NCBI GenBank assembly: GCA_031213475.1
Contig: JARUPZ010000005.1
Location: 8,428,988-8,492,987 of the forward strand
DNA: 64,000 nucleotides
Direction of reading: 5' to 3'
Origin: Nereocystis luetkeana
Lineage: Eukaryota; Sar; Phaeophyceae; Laminariales; Laminariaceae
The notes beneath the pieces were generated by a model. That model was not told the DNA's origin. It searched no databases and saw nothing but the letters and a program-made list of their open reading frames with translations. The translations under genes were made by a program, and so were the position numbers. Below, one piece after another: positions 12,140-25,500 of the stretch. Each line of letters begins with the position of its first letter. Position 1 is the stretch's first letter.

Positions 12140-13399
12140 CTTTCGGAGTTTTGCTTATAGAAGCCCCCGAAAGCTGCAGAATCCCGTCAGACGGACACAC
12201 ATTACCTGGTCGCTGTGGAGCAGGGGCAACGATATGCGTTGCCGTGCGGCTCCTCAGGTGTCACGTAAATACGTGCGTGCGTGTATGGCGGTTGGGACCG
12301 GGGTGGTGGATGTTGGTGATAAAGGTTCATGTTAGATTTCGGTTGGCAACTGCCAATCCGAGCATAATTAACTGACAACCCAAGCGTACATTTGCCGGGG
12401 AGGGGAAACATGACGCGTGGCAGATTTTTTTGTTTTCTGCTTCATAAGAGAGGGAAGGGGTCCTCTAAAACTAAGTGAAAATAAGGGTAAAAGCATGTGG
12501 TCTTGCCTGTTGTAGTCATCATATATAACGCTGCGGTTGGTTTTCCTTCTTGGCCTCTGATGAGGTCGGTGTGGTGTCGTTGTGGTGTGTCGTTTTGTCT
12601 TTTCCAGGGGCGTCCGTCGAGCAACCAAGCCAATGTTGGTTTTGTTGGCGGGGAAAACAGTAATTACTCAGGACCAAACACGCTCGACAAAAATCCATCG
12701 ATGACTTATAGATATTATGTACTGTAGGTGTTTGCGTTACTATGGTCCTGATTAATCTACAGTAGTAGGTCCTTCGTACTTAGCATTACCCCGTATACAT
12801 GCCTCGGGAACATCATCAGACTAGACACATGAATTCGAACTTCTGCGTATACTTCGTATAATTCGTATTATAGAGACCCTAGGTTGCACACATCAGGTAG
12901 GTGAATGTGAAGGGCTAGTAGCTGTGAATTGGACCAGGGACACCAAAACTCAGTCACAGCAGTCAATTCAGTCGTGAGGAAGGAAGTGGTGATCCCTCCA
13001 TTCCTTCGCGAGGTGAGGTCGTCGGAAGAGAACAGGTCCTTGCTTGGAGCCAGTCCCGGTGGGGAAAAAAATCGAAGACAGGCCGATTCTGATGAGTAAT
13101 TAATTCGATTTTTTATTTTCTCTGTACGTACCGAGCAGAAAGCGAATGGCTCCTTCGTGTAGAGCCATTTCATCTATTATACGCATGACAAGGTAAGGGG
13201 CGCAGGCGCTACTACTGTATGGTGTTCGACTTCACTGGTCGATAATTAGATGGAAGACACGCGCCAACCCAATCATCGTCGCGCGTCTAAGACACAAGGC
13301 ATGTAAATATGTCGTATGTACCAATAGCTGGAATAGAAGGGCCGAACCAAATCATCACGTCTGAGACAAAAAATCAAGGCATGATGTATGCGCCGTAGC
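12140..13399. other. no gene recognised
   Basis: No coding sequence supported. A stretch near 12665-12775 vaguely resembles family A internal sequence but lacks clear ends. Confidence 0.4.
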
Positions 13400-16300
13400 G
13401 GGAAAGGGGGGGGGGGGGGGGGGGGGGGGATCCCTCCGCTTAAATTAGGGACAAGACAGACAGACCCAAAATCTGACTTAAGGACGAAAAACAGGGGCAA
13501 AAAAGGATCAAGAGACAAGGACTAAATAAAGGCAACTATAGTATAAGCAAAAAGACAAGGGACTAAATAAAGGCAGCTAAGACTATAATATAAGCAAAGA
13601 AAAATGTACTGGTACTGTATAATATGTATATACCACACAACAACAAGCAGAAAGAAGCGCCAACCATCGAGGACCATCGAGGACGGGAAGGATGTTGGGC
13701 GATAAACCACCATCACACAAACGACTCTAGAACGGGCCGCGGCCATGTTTTCAACGGAAATATAGCCCCGCGAGTGGGATTATCTTCGTACCGGGTACGA
13801 AATCTCTCCCCTCGGGGGGCATGCAATGAAAACAAAGAAATGTTCCCGTCGAGTACTGGGAAATACCACAGCAAGCAGCAGTCACAACAACCAAGCAAGA
13901 AATTCAGAATTTCCTCTCGTCCTTATTATCTGCCCCTATCATAGTACCGTAGCTACGTGGAAATTTCCGGGCACGGCGATCACAACAAACAAGAATTGAC
14001 ACTAAGCAAGACTTGCGTTTTATGGTGCCGAGCCGACGAGCCATTCCTTGCTGTTGGTAGAGCTACTACGAAGTACAGCAGTGACAAATCATCACGTACA
14101 TGACAAAAGGACCATTGTCAGCAAGCAAAGAATCGAGAGTGATTTCCATCCACGTTCTACCACCACCACCAACAACAACAACTACCACCGGCACCGACGA
14201 CGTGCGAGGCGAAGAGACCGCGCAAGAAGAGGAGGCAGAGATGCCTTGACCTGAATAAAGCCCCACCGTTCGCTACCAGCAAAATAAATTGGCCGTCGGG
14301 CCACCAACAACACAAAAAAAAATAGTTGGTACACAGTTACACCGACGTTCAACAAGCTATATATCCATCGTAAATGTAAAAAAAAAAAAAACTGCCCGTA
14401 TGGTGTCCGGCGCCTACCGTCCAAGTCAAGCCGAGTCAAAGCCAAGCCAGTCCCCGTGCGGCCCCTCTCAAACCACCAACACTACCGCTACTACCGTCAC
14501 TAGTACTACCACCGCAACTAACTGCGAGCAGGGCAGGCAGCAAGAACACGGACAGGTAGGTTTCTCCAAAACTAACGTCGAGCTATACTCCTCCTCCTCC
14601 TCGTTCACTCACGGGGGGAAAAAAAATCGCTTGCTGTAAACCGTCGATCCATCAGAACGTCGTCAACACGTGCAAACGCACTTCCCCCCCCCCCTCAAAC
14701 GGCTACACGTACCCGTCCTAAAGGTGTCCAACACTACGTAGTCAAAAGAAGCCAGGCGTCGCTTACGAGGAGGCGACAAGGTAGAGGGGCGGGGCGGAAG
14801 GGGAGGGGGGGGGGGGGGCAGGGGGCTGTTCCACGTACTGTAACAATACCAAATCGGGTCAAAACGCCAAACGTCAGCCTTCCAAGACTCGGAGACCCTG
14901 AGACTACATTACAACACAACAAACACATTTTCTTCTTCCCGGCCTGTCGGCTCCCTCCCTCCTTTCCCCCCTCCAACATCCTGCTTGCTCCTCTTTTTTT
15001 CTTGCCCCCAATTTTTCGGCTTTTGTCATTACTATTATTAACAGTTTCTGGCGCTCCCAAATCTCTACGAAACCCTTCCTCTCCATCTCCTGATCTTTTA
15101 TCGCTAGGCGCGCTATATTACTTCACACAACAAGTACGTATGATATACCCTCGTAGGCTACAACTGCATTGTTACCTGCACTCCTGGTAGTATTCGATAA
15201 AGAAACGTATTTTTTTCTCCTCTTCTTTCCCCAATAACTAACGGTAAACAAAAAAGGAAATTGAAAATATGGCAACTCAACACTTTCTCTCTTCTTCGCC
15301 TGCCCCGCCCCGACCCCACCCGTCCCCTCCCCCACCCCCCCCCCCACCCTTCTCACGAAATTCGATCGGAAAAATGTCGGCCGAATACTAAACCAACAAA
15401 CAATTAAGAGGACACGCCGAGAAACATATTGTGTAGAAATATCAAAGAGCTTCACACAGACAAACACAAACGTAGAAAATGCTGCAGAGACACAAGACAG
15501 ACGCTACTTCAATGCAAGGCCACTTGCAACAAGGGCGCGCGAGAGAGCCCAGAGCAAAGGCAGGGGCGCAAATAGAAAAAAGGGTAATTGGGGGGGGGGG
15601 GGGGGGGGCAGGGGCTCATTTAAAATGTTGATCGGGGCACCGATCGAATATCGAGCATGGCCTGACCAAGCGTTTCGCCCGCCTCCCCTTCCGTTCTCCC
15701 TCGTTTTCAACCCCCGAGGGTCCGTAAACATCCATGAGAGGACCTATAAGTATTCACGCCCATGGGAATAAGGCAGGCATCGAAAAAAAAACAAAAACAA
15801 GAAAGCTACGAGTAGTACGTACTGTAGAGAAATCAGGAACCGGCATAGGCTAGTTAGTAACTGTAATAATAGGAGTTCAAACGGCCCGTCCTCTTTTTCC
15901 TCTGCTTTAGCACACGGCAACACGCGGCGTGCCGACGCCTTCCCTCTTTTCTCCCTCTCCTCTCACCGCGGCAGAGCAGAGTGCCGCCCAACGCCCGCAA
16001 GGGTATAACTTATGCGACAGAAAACCGATCACGCACGGAAAGAAAGCCAGGGGCTCCCTTCCAGTCCCTCCCTCGTTCCTTCCGAAGACCTCCACCTCAG
16101 GTCAAACAGTCCCCGCCCCTCTCTTTTGCTAACAAACGCCAGAAATCTCTCCACTACCAGGTTCACTGTCCCAGCGCGTAGCTCGTGGCGCCTTCCCCGT
16201 TTCATCGCCAGAGAGCAACAGCTACACCACGGCAATCAGCCGCGTGGGACGACAAATCAGCGCCGCATTTGTGCAGAGCGCACGACACATAAAAAACGCC

Positions 16301-18786
16301 GCAAACAAAAAAAAACACACACACACACACGCCACGCCTCTCTGATATAGAGACGGTGAAAAAATTCAAAAAACTAAAAGGACAAAAGTTATGCCAAACC
16401 GTTAAAAAAAAAAACGCAACAAATTCTGACGACCGCGCCAGCATATCACCGTATCATGACCCTCTCTCAACCGTATCCCCCCCCCCCCCCCCCCCCCTCG
16501 CTCTCCCACTCCACCCTCTCTCACCCAGACACGCCAAAACGTTCATCATCAAATTTTGTGTCGACCTGAGGTCGCTCGCTCCCCCACTGCCACCCCTCCC
16601 CCACCATCGCTCGAAATTTATTAACGCGTTCAACCAAAAAGTACAGTACACGAGGGCTGTAGCTTTTATTAAAGTAGATGCCCAGTAGCCATCATCGTCT
16701 ATAGAAATATGTGACATTCGAATCATAAAAAAAAACGCGAGCCTTTCATTTCATTTCATTTCCAGCGCAAGCGTTGTACGCCGCCTAATACCCCACTCCA
16801 TCCTTCATAAACTGCTACGTACGTCTGTCTGTAAGCTAAAGGACAGAGGAAAACAGTATACCGACGCAGCGCGCTCGTTGTTCCCGAGAGAGACAAGGGG
16901 GCGGGGAGGGGGGGGGGGGGGGGATTTCACAGCATACCCCCCCCCGCCTGGTGTCACTCTCTCCCTCCCTCGACCGCTACTACTCGCTGAGCCTCGAAAC
17001 GGCGTTAGCTTTTTTTTCTAATTTCAGACGCTAAACACGACGCGGGGAATAGCTCTCTCGGTAAACATACGATGGGGCCCCCCGACCCCCCCCCGTCTCT
17101 CTCGCACGGCCAGACTAACGCAAAACCCGACACCAGAGGAACAACATCCCGCCGGGTCTCGTACCCACACCCTCTCCAAAACAGCTAAACCAAAAAAAGG
17201 ACAAAGAGAATATAAAAAACGTGAAAAAAAGGACAATAGAAAAGAAGAAAAAAAAAGAAAAAGAAAAAAAGAAACGTGCACAATTACCAAAACCACCGTC
17301 ACCTCCCAAAAATATAAAAAAAAACAAAAAAAACGATTTTTTTCGGAAAACTACAGCAGACGGAAACAAACACGAAAACTGGGAAAAAGTACAAAACACA
17401 CATATCATATCGTCCCCTCCTTTCAAAAAAACATTTAAAGGACGGGGGAGGGAACGGAGGGTGGGGTTTATAGTTTCTTAGGGGGGGGGGGGGGGGGGGG
17501 GCGGGGGCGGGGGGGGGGGGAAGTGCGGACATATTAACCGCAACCCTAAAAGCATGTTTCATCAACAAATCGGTGTGAGCGTGAAGTACTAGAAAAGACT
17601 AGAAAAAAACGAACAAAAAAAAAAGAGTTAAAAAAAAAGAGAAAAAACCTACACTTACACGTCTGAGACGGATTTGACGGATATGTACCAAGGAGAATAA
17701 AGGCGTACGTGGCGTAGGGGAGCCGCAACCGCAACCGCCAGCAACCACCGCTACTGTTTGCTGCTTGCACCCGAGAACATCCCACCCAACTGGTTGGCAC
17801 ATCCCACCCAACTGGTGGGCAGTTTCACACCTCGGCACTAGCCCCCACCCCACAAATTCATTTGCTTTCCATCCCCAGCGTCTTTCGGGTCGATCATGTT
17901 CACAATCGAAACGGACAGGGCGCATGGAGAGGTCAGTCAATCAGTAAACACGTTGACCTTGACCTCTTCGAAAGGTAAAAAAAAAGGCGAGGGAGTAGGT
18001 GCAAGAGACTCCGCGGGAACCCCGCTGCACATGCCACGTAATCTAACATCTACAAACCCGACGCGGACGGCGCACGCACGCACACACGCGCGAAACGCTA
18101 ACACACGCAAGACTTGCTTTTTTGATCGAGAAAAAGATCCACCCAAAAAACAGCTAAATAAACAGAGATAAACACTTCTGCAGTGCACATCGAGACAACA
18201 CGACATCGGAGAGTTCCGTAAAGAGACGAACGAGAAAGAACAGAGACAAAAGACAAACCCCATACACAAAAAGGCTATACTAGGTATTAAAAAAAAAAAA
18301 AAAAAAACGCCACCGTGTGGCACACGCTCCCGACCCCGAGCGACTCGAGTCAACCCGCCAATTCAGGACAGGCCAACCCAAGCTAGGCTACAGGCCAAGC
18401 CATGACATGCCACGCCAGAATAGATTTGATCAAATCAGACTATAGATGAGATTAACCAGGTCAGTTAATATCAAATCAGATGCCGGGCACACAAACCACC
18501 TCTCTCACCATCTCGCGACCAACGAGTATCATACTCGAGAGCAGCGCATGCAAAAACCAACACAAGCAGTCCCTCCAAACCCAATAGACCACCACAACAT
18601 CGTACACAACGCCAGCACTCATCTCCCTCCCTCCCTCCCTCCCTCCCATTCTGAATATTAAAAGGAGGCAAAACATATGACAAGACGACACTCCGCGACA
18701 CCTACATCGCGACCCGGGTCGACCACCGCCACGACCCAACCCAACTAAACCAACCCCCCTCTGCCCACCGCTATACCCCCACCAGA
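13400..18786. other. 3' flank of the KH/SAM gene, A/C-rich on the plus strand
   Basis: About 5.4 kb without a recognisable gene. The plus strand is rich in A and C, with many A runs (14378-14391, 17221-17275, 17309-17342, 18290-18307) and C or G runs (13406-13429, 15590-15608, 16477-16497, 17481-17501). Read along the gene's sense strand it is U- and G-rich, which would suit a long 3' UTR. A clear polyadenylation signal could not be assigned. Confidence 0.4.
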
Positions 18787-19509
18787 TCAGGGGCTGCCAC
18801 CCCCCGCCTCGCCCCCTTCCACGGCCTCCTCCGCCGAGCCCAGCGCAGAAGAAACCCACACATCGGCTGGAGGGGAGAGCGACCTATCAGCCGTCGTGCC
18901 CGAATCCCACCGGGGTGGCAGCTCCATCCTAGACCTCCTGTCCCCGCACCCCCCCCCTCCCACCGCCTTAATATCTCCGAAACCCCCTTTGACAATCTCG
19001 CTACTGCTGCCGCAGCAGTCTTCCGTCGCGCTGCCATCCTTCTCCCCGTCGGCGCTCTGCGAGGCAGACGAAGCAGAGGCGGCCTTGACACCGCCCACCG
19101 ATCCCGTGAGGGCCGCCGTAAACTCGGCGTGCGCGACCCCCACTCCAGGCTCCGCCTGCGCCACGGAGGAACTCGAAAACGACCCCGACGAGAGGTCATC
19201 GTCGTCCACCCTCGCTCGGTCCTGGTCGGACAGCTGGCGAGCGCCGGCAACCGCACCAGCAACGGCAGCCGCAGCGGCAGCAGCAGCGGCCGCGGCAGTC
19301 GAGGAAGCAGAAGAAGTGGAGCCCGAGGTGCCTAACACGATGTTACCCACGGGGAACGACCACTGCGGGGTGGGGCTAGGCCGGGGGGACTGGCGACGTT
19401 CGGGAGACGGGGCGGACACGCTTCCGGCGTTGCTGCCGCCTCCGACGCTACCGCTGGCGATGCCACTCGAAGTCCTTGCCAGAACGTTCATGATTTTCAG
19501 ACGGGGACC
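18787..19509 (-). CDS. exon 8: end of SAM2 and C-terminal tail, stop TGA
   Basis: Acceptor CTACACGAAG|GGT after a pyrimidine-rich stretch, phase 0. Begins GPRLKIMNVLART, the last helix of SAM2, matching GPRVKLLYA of SAM1. About 225 residues of Ser/Ala/Gly-rich tail follow, with a run of about 12 Ala and an acidic patch (RARVDDDD). It ends EAGGGSP and TGA at 18789-18787. No donor is needed after it, so this is taken as the terminal exon. Confidence 0.88.
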   Translation of the reverse strand, partial: GPRLKIMNVLARTSSGIASGSVGGGSNAGSVSAPSPERRQSPRPSPTPQWSFPVGNIVLGTSGSTSSASSTAAAAAAAAAAAVAGAVAGARQLSDQDRARVDDDDLSSGSFSSSSVAQAEPGVGVAHAEFTAALTGSVGGVKAASASSASQSADGEKDGSATEDCCGSSSEIVKGGFGDIKAVGGGGCGDRRSRMELPPRWDSGTTADRSLSPPADVWVSSALGSAEEAVEGGEAGGGSP

Positions 19510-22500
19510 CTTCGTGTAGGGTCGGGCAGGAAACACGGAAAACGGGGGGTAGGGTAGGGTAAAGTAGGGTAGGGCAAGGTACGTAGGGCGGGCGGGGTGG
19601 GGGTTAAGAGACGGGGAAAGGGGGTGGGGTGGCTCACACGCAAAAGAGGTATCAGGGTAGTTAAAAACAACATCGTCCTTCTCACGTCGCTTTCAGAACA
19701 AACAAAAAAAACAGAAAAGCAGCTATTGATAAGAATAGCAAACAAGCAAACGCACGAAGTTTTGGCAATTTTTACAGCAGTTCACAGTTCCACCATCACG
19801 TGGCTCTGGGAACAAAACCCATCCATCTCTCGCGGCAAGTAGCACTTGATTGCGTACCGCATCCATTACTAACCCTTCTATAGCCGATAGCCGACTACCG
19901 CACTGCTGTACATGAACATTTATCACTGTACATGAACATGTATCATACAGTAGTAGACTCTAATGCCAAGTAATGTCCCCAATAGCCCTCCCTGCCAACG
20001 GAAGCACAATCCTGATGAATTAGGCCAACTCTTTTAGCATTGCAGTCCTGTTTTGTAGACTAAACAGTTGGAATTAGACTGGTTTGTCCCCAAATTGAGA
20101 CTGCACCACTAAAGGGGTTATAAAAAATATGCCCCTCTGCCTGGACATGCAAAGGCTTTTTGGGTATGAATACACCATATGTATCGTATGATATGAATAC
20201 TCGTATGGCACTATCACACTCTTACGAGAGACCATACTACTGTAGTAACTAGAACCAAATATTGTTAGTACAAACAGGGAAATGTATAGGTTTTCATGTG
20301 TACCGTAGGTCCTCTTTACTATGGCCCCCCGCAATAGGGTGATACGATAACACACCCCTCGGACGATTCCCGAGGCTGGGTTTCTCGACAACCGGGAGGA
20401 CGTACTGCATACGACGAGCGATCCGCCCATGCAACTTCTCGACAAAATATTTCCGTAGCCCACCATATTCATTGTGTGTGCCCCTTTTTTGACCCTTTTA
20501 GAACCGCAGTCCCGTTTTCGGGGACAAACCAGTCAAATTCCGAGTAGTTTGTCCCATAGACGGGACTGCGGTTCTAAAGGGGTTAAGGCGTGTTTCGGAG
20601 AAAACCTAGGGTGAAAATCGTCCCAAAGGCTGTGTCATCTTGCGTGTCACACGGGTCCCGACAAACAGCGGGCTGTTCTGCTGTCGCAAAGGGAGCCATC
20701 TGTTTAACCCTTTTAGAACTCCAGTCCCGTTTTGGGGCCAACCACTCAAATTCCAAGTAATTTGTCCCCAAATGTCCCGACAACGAGACTGCAGTGCAAA
20801 AAGGGTAAAATTTAAAATGACACACGACACGAAATCTGAACGAGGAAGCGTGGTGAGCTTTGAGCTTTATTTTCACCAATTCGCCGGAAGATGGGAAAAA
20901 ATAAAAAACGGTCCCAACATTCCCGGACGAGTCAAGTCGCCATATTTACAATACCAATATTTTTCAACCATCTATTCACGTTGTGCACAAAAAAATACCG
21001 ACATACCGACGCACCGCGCAGTAGTTGGTACCTGGGATGGTTTACAGTTGTAGCAAGAGGTGCTGTTGATAATAGAGATTCATTCGCTCTCTCACAGTCT
21101 TGACTACAAAATTTGCAGCTAAAAAATTGCATCTCTCTAGATCAAGAATCAGAACGGACGTTGCCGTGTGCTGATTGGACTTGGGGACAAAAAACCAAGA
21201 AACGGTTTATAAACCCTTCGAGTGCTGGAGTCCCGTTTTGCGGGCAAACCATTCGAACTCCAAGTAACGTTGTCCCCCAAGCGGGACTGCGGTTCTAAAA
21301 GAGTTGATGTGCAGACAACAACACACCAGTCCATTTTCATTCGGCTTTCAAAACGAAGACCGTAACAGCTCCGCGGCAAAAAGTGTCACCATGTATAAAA
21401 TAATATGTACCACCCGACCGGTACAAGTCACATTTTCATTCATTCCGATTTTTTTATTGCGTTCGGAAATAGCAGTTTCATCCATTCTGGTTTGTCCGTT
21501 GTTCAGAAACAAACCAAACGAGCACACCATTAAACCATCGACAGACGCTTCACAACAAAAAAGCGTTCAATTTCTGCTTCAACAGTATTACGGGGGACCA
21601 TACTTAATAGGACCAAATATTGTTGATAAAAATGGTTAAATATATAGGTTTTTATGTATACCATAGGTCCTATTAACTATGGTCCCCCGTAATAGTGCTG
21701 TCTGGTCGAGCAGCCGCGGCCACGCATTGCTCAACGCGTACCGGTACCGAACAGAGTTCATCAAGTTTGATGGACAGGGTAGGGTGGACACTCACGCGCG
21801 TGCAAGGCGCGGCAAATTGTTTTTCGGTGCCCTCCACAGGGCACCACGCTCACGACGATGACCACGCGATGATGCACCCTGGCATACCACACCCCCATCC
21901 TTTCCCTTCCTCTTCGAAGCGGCAGCCTGTATGCAGCTTACCACTTATCCGATAAAATGGATGACGATTACCAGCCAGGTGGTGAGAGTGATAAGCAACC
22001 CACCAGCCTGTGACCACAAAAATTGGTGTCAGATAACACTCTATAGAACATGAATAATAAAGACGAACACTGGTTGTACTGGTGTCGGGTGGAAACAGCG
22101 GTTCAATGTGCAGACAGTACACGCACAAGGCGTGTCAAACCATTCTATCCAACAAGTCGTAGGTTACAGGCGAAGGTTGACCCACATATTCGGCAAAATT
22201 TGACACACACTGCTTTGAACGAGACGAACAGAACTATTACGGGGGACCATAGTTAATACGACTAAATATTGTTGGTAAAAATGGTAACATATAAAGTTTT
22301 TTATGTATACCATCCTATTAACTATGGCCCCCCGTAATAACCTAAACCTAACCCAATTAGAACAAGCCTTACCCTGGCCATAAGCCAATCAGAGCAAATG
22401 TCGAAAATAACTGGTACCTGGTACGCTCTACCTACCGACAGACCGTGAGACAAAGAAAAACTGTGTACGATAATACCCCTAAAGCTGGCCGAAGACAACC

Positions 22501-25500
22501 ACGCCCAACCAACCAATCAACAGCTAGCGTCATTCGCCCTCGTCTCGTAGACAGCAAGCAGTGTGTGCCAACCATTCTCTTGAACAAGCTCCTACCGCCT
22601 CTCTTCGGTCGCAGATTTTTTCAAACCAAAAGCCCAAACCACTCCGTCCGCGCATGTAAGGGGACCGTGTGGGTACTCGCGGCAACTCGCACGCCGGACA
22701 TAGATATCACGATCTGTAGGTCAGATATATCATCTAGATCCTACCTTGCCGCCACACCAGGTATGCGATATATTGCGCAGGATTCCAATTAGTACAGCAT
22801 CTACTGTGAGCCAGCAAGCGTTTCCTATACAGATGAAGCAAAACCACCATCTCCCACCCGGCCACTGAGATATCATCAACACATCATACAGGTCACGAAC
22901 CTATCCGCTCCCAAAACACCAAAAGCAATAATCGCGATCATCTGTCTAAGGTGACGAACGTTTTGTTACTTCCCGCCAAAAACTTTCCCTCGCATCTTCC
23001 GAGATCTCCGAACACTAACGTCCGAAACGACAGCCAAAATCACGCCACACCTTGGCCACTCCGAGCTGAGCGTAGTCGGACTCCTCCATGACGTCGACGG
23101 CGCCCATGTCCACCTCCCCTTCCTCGAACGCTTTGCAATACCGCTCCAGTCCCAGAGAGGTGAGGAACACCCGCATCACCGAGAGGTCGCCCGACTTAGG
23201 GGGGTGCCGGTTGGTCCTCCGCGCGTACAGCAGCTTGACTCGCGGCCCCTTCGGAATGCCTGGCGATACGGTCATGCAAAAAAGGGTGAACAAAAAAAGG
23301 GGTCAGGGTGGGGCCGGGCTATATATAGGTCGGGTAGGGTCGGGTGGTGGGCTTGACCGACGAGCAGGTTGTCCTCGAAAAATTGTGCGCTCCGTTCGCA
23401 AAAAGGGGGTGGGGTCGGGGAGGGGTGGGCGGGGGATACTCATCATCATGCATGGCTGTCTGAGGTCGCGTGACCATAGATCTTCGCACCCCTACAATGC
23501 CGGGACGGAGTTGCACGTCGGGTTGTCGGGGGGGGGGGGGAGCTGCCGCTGTAGCTTGACGAGCAGGGAAACATACTGGCCGGAATGTAGTAACAGGAAA
23601 ATAATAGATACATACTGCAGTCATTAATAGTGCAGTATATCACAGAAGAGAACCAGGCTGGACCAGCTTTCCCTTTTCTTACTGCTGTCGAGCGTACACT
23701 ATGAACAAGCGCACGATAGGTCTCCAGTAACGCTGTAGCATCTCGGCCGCAACAAGGTTTAAAACCAAGAACCTTTCGAGGTACGTATCGCATCCTCATT
23801 TCCGAGACTGAACTATCGCACGTGCTTCAGTATGGACCGAGGGATGATCGTGTTTGCCGAACGAAAACACATCGATGGTACATACATGAATTTAAGGAGC
23901 AGGATAAACTTCGGATACGATAAGATTATAAAACAAGGCTTGAGCACCATCCAACGTACCGGACGACTCCGCACGACGTCTCAACGCGCGGTGCCAGAAA
24001 TCACCGGGAAAGCAGTGGCGAACAAAAAAAAACGATGTCGTGGAGGGGCGTCTGGTGATTGATGCTTTGTGAGAACTGGGCTGTGCAAAGCTAGACTTGG
24101 TAGAGAAGAAAGAGCAAAGGAGACACAAACCAAAAAATGGTCGTCACACCTCCAACAAGAATTATTCGGCATTTTTAAAATTTACAAGCCAACTTATACA
24201 CCGAAACAAAAAATAGGGGAACAAAACAAGAATATCCAACCATCACAATATATTTGTACGTCTAGTAAGAATAACCTTCTACAGGTCTACAGGTACGGTT
24301 TATTTTCAGAACTTTCCAGGCGTACTGAAGAGTATTTACGTACTCGCACTGCTCAAGACTCGTCATACGGCAGGCACCCCGCACGCACCAATGTCTTGGA
24401 AATCGGAGTCCGCCATCAGCTGCACCGCCTCGAGGTCGATCTCGTTGTTCGTCAGCGCTTGCGCGTACTCGCCGAGTCCCATGTCGCCCAGAAACTCCGC
24501 GAGGTCGGCGGGTTTGCCCACCGGAGTGCCCGAGCGTTCCCTGTGCCTGTTGACCTGCCCGATGCTTTGTCCCTAGTCTCGGACAGCGGCAGCGGTACGC
24601 AAGGACGGACACGCGGGGAAGGGCAATCGCGTCAGCACAGACCGAAGGAAACATGGAGAGACCCGGAGAAGAAGAAGAACAAACAGGGTAACCATTGCCA
24701 GGCCATTGCCAGGGGTAAAATACATCACGGTGAAAGCCAGAGACGATAAGCCAACGCGGATAACGAACGCCAGGAAAAGACAACACGGTGTGAATACAAG
24801 AAAAAAGAAAAAAAAAAAAAAAAAAAAGGAAAGTTTGCTCGACTCTGGCTCCACTGGGAGAGGTGGGGGTGGGGGGGGGGGTACTCGATTGGAGAGATGT
24901 ACTCGATCTAATGCATGGCCGTAGTCGTATGAGCGGGGGGGGGGTGCTGCACTAAAGAACAGAAAAGATGCGGCAACATCAACCTTTGAATAGAATAGGT
25001 CTTGATCGTGCCAAAACCATACCTGGTAAGTGCTTGAGACACGCACGCCAAACCTTCACGCACAAATCACCCCTTACTCCTTACTAACTACCGCCGTCCT
25101 ACTAGGGCGAAAGCTGCGCTGTCGTTTTTTGGTACAAAACACTCAAATACTAAGCAGCCCGCCCCCAAAACGGGACTTTAGTTTTTGACCCAAAAGGGTA
25201 AATATAATCCATCACTGCCACCATCGCATATACGTAGTCTTCACACACCCTTGACTAACCATACCCTCAATCAACGCAAAAAAAAAAAACGACACAACAC
25301 ACACGCACACGCGCACGCACACAAAGTCGCCGTTATCACAACTCACCCCGCTGTTCGAGTCGTCCGAAGTAATCGAGAGCCTCTTCATGTTCTGCAGAGC
25401 GTTGGCCATCGACAGCCCCGCGCTGGGACTGCTGCTCGCGGCCGCCCGAGCCCCTCCATCACTCCTCACGGGCGCCGCCATGATATTCCACGGCGCGGCC

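Larger units (their letters stand above)
19510..23050 (-). other. intron 7 (3541 bp), splits SAM2
   Basis: Phase 0 intron between GVAK and GPRL. Holds three family A and four B copies. The 3' end is rich in a TAGGGTAGGG-like plus-strand motif (19544-19580). No coding sequence seen. Confidence 0.85.
24555..25346 (-). other. intron 5 (792 bp)
   Basis: Phase 0 intron with a degenerate B element, an F fragment with poly-G, a long A run near 24807-24827 and CA-rich simple sequence near the donor. Confidence 0.8.

Noticed and set aside
12665-12775. Possible degenerate family A element
   Set aside because: Only GGACCAAA and ACTATGGTCCTGAT resemble the family, and the inverted ends are absent.
18896-19519. 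Plus-strand open frame of about 207 codons
   Set aside because: Antisense shadow of exon 8; the minus strand carries the SAM2 helix and correct splice site.
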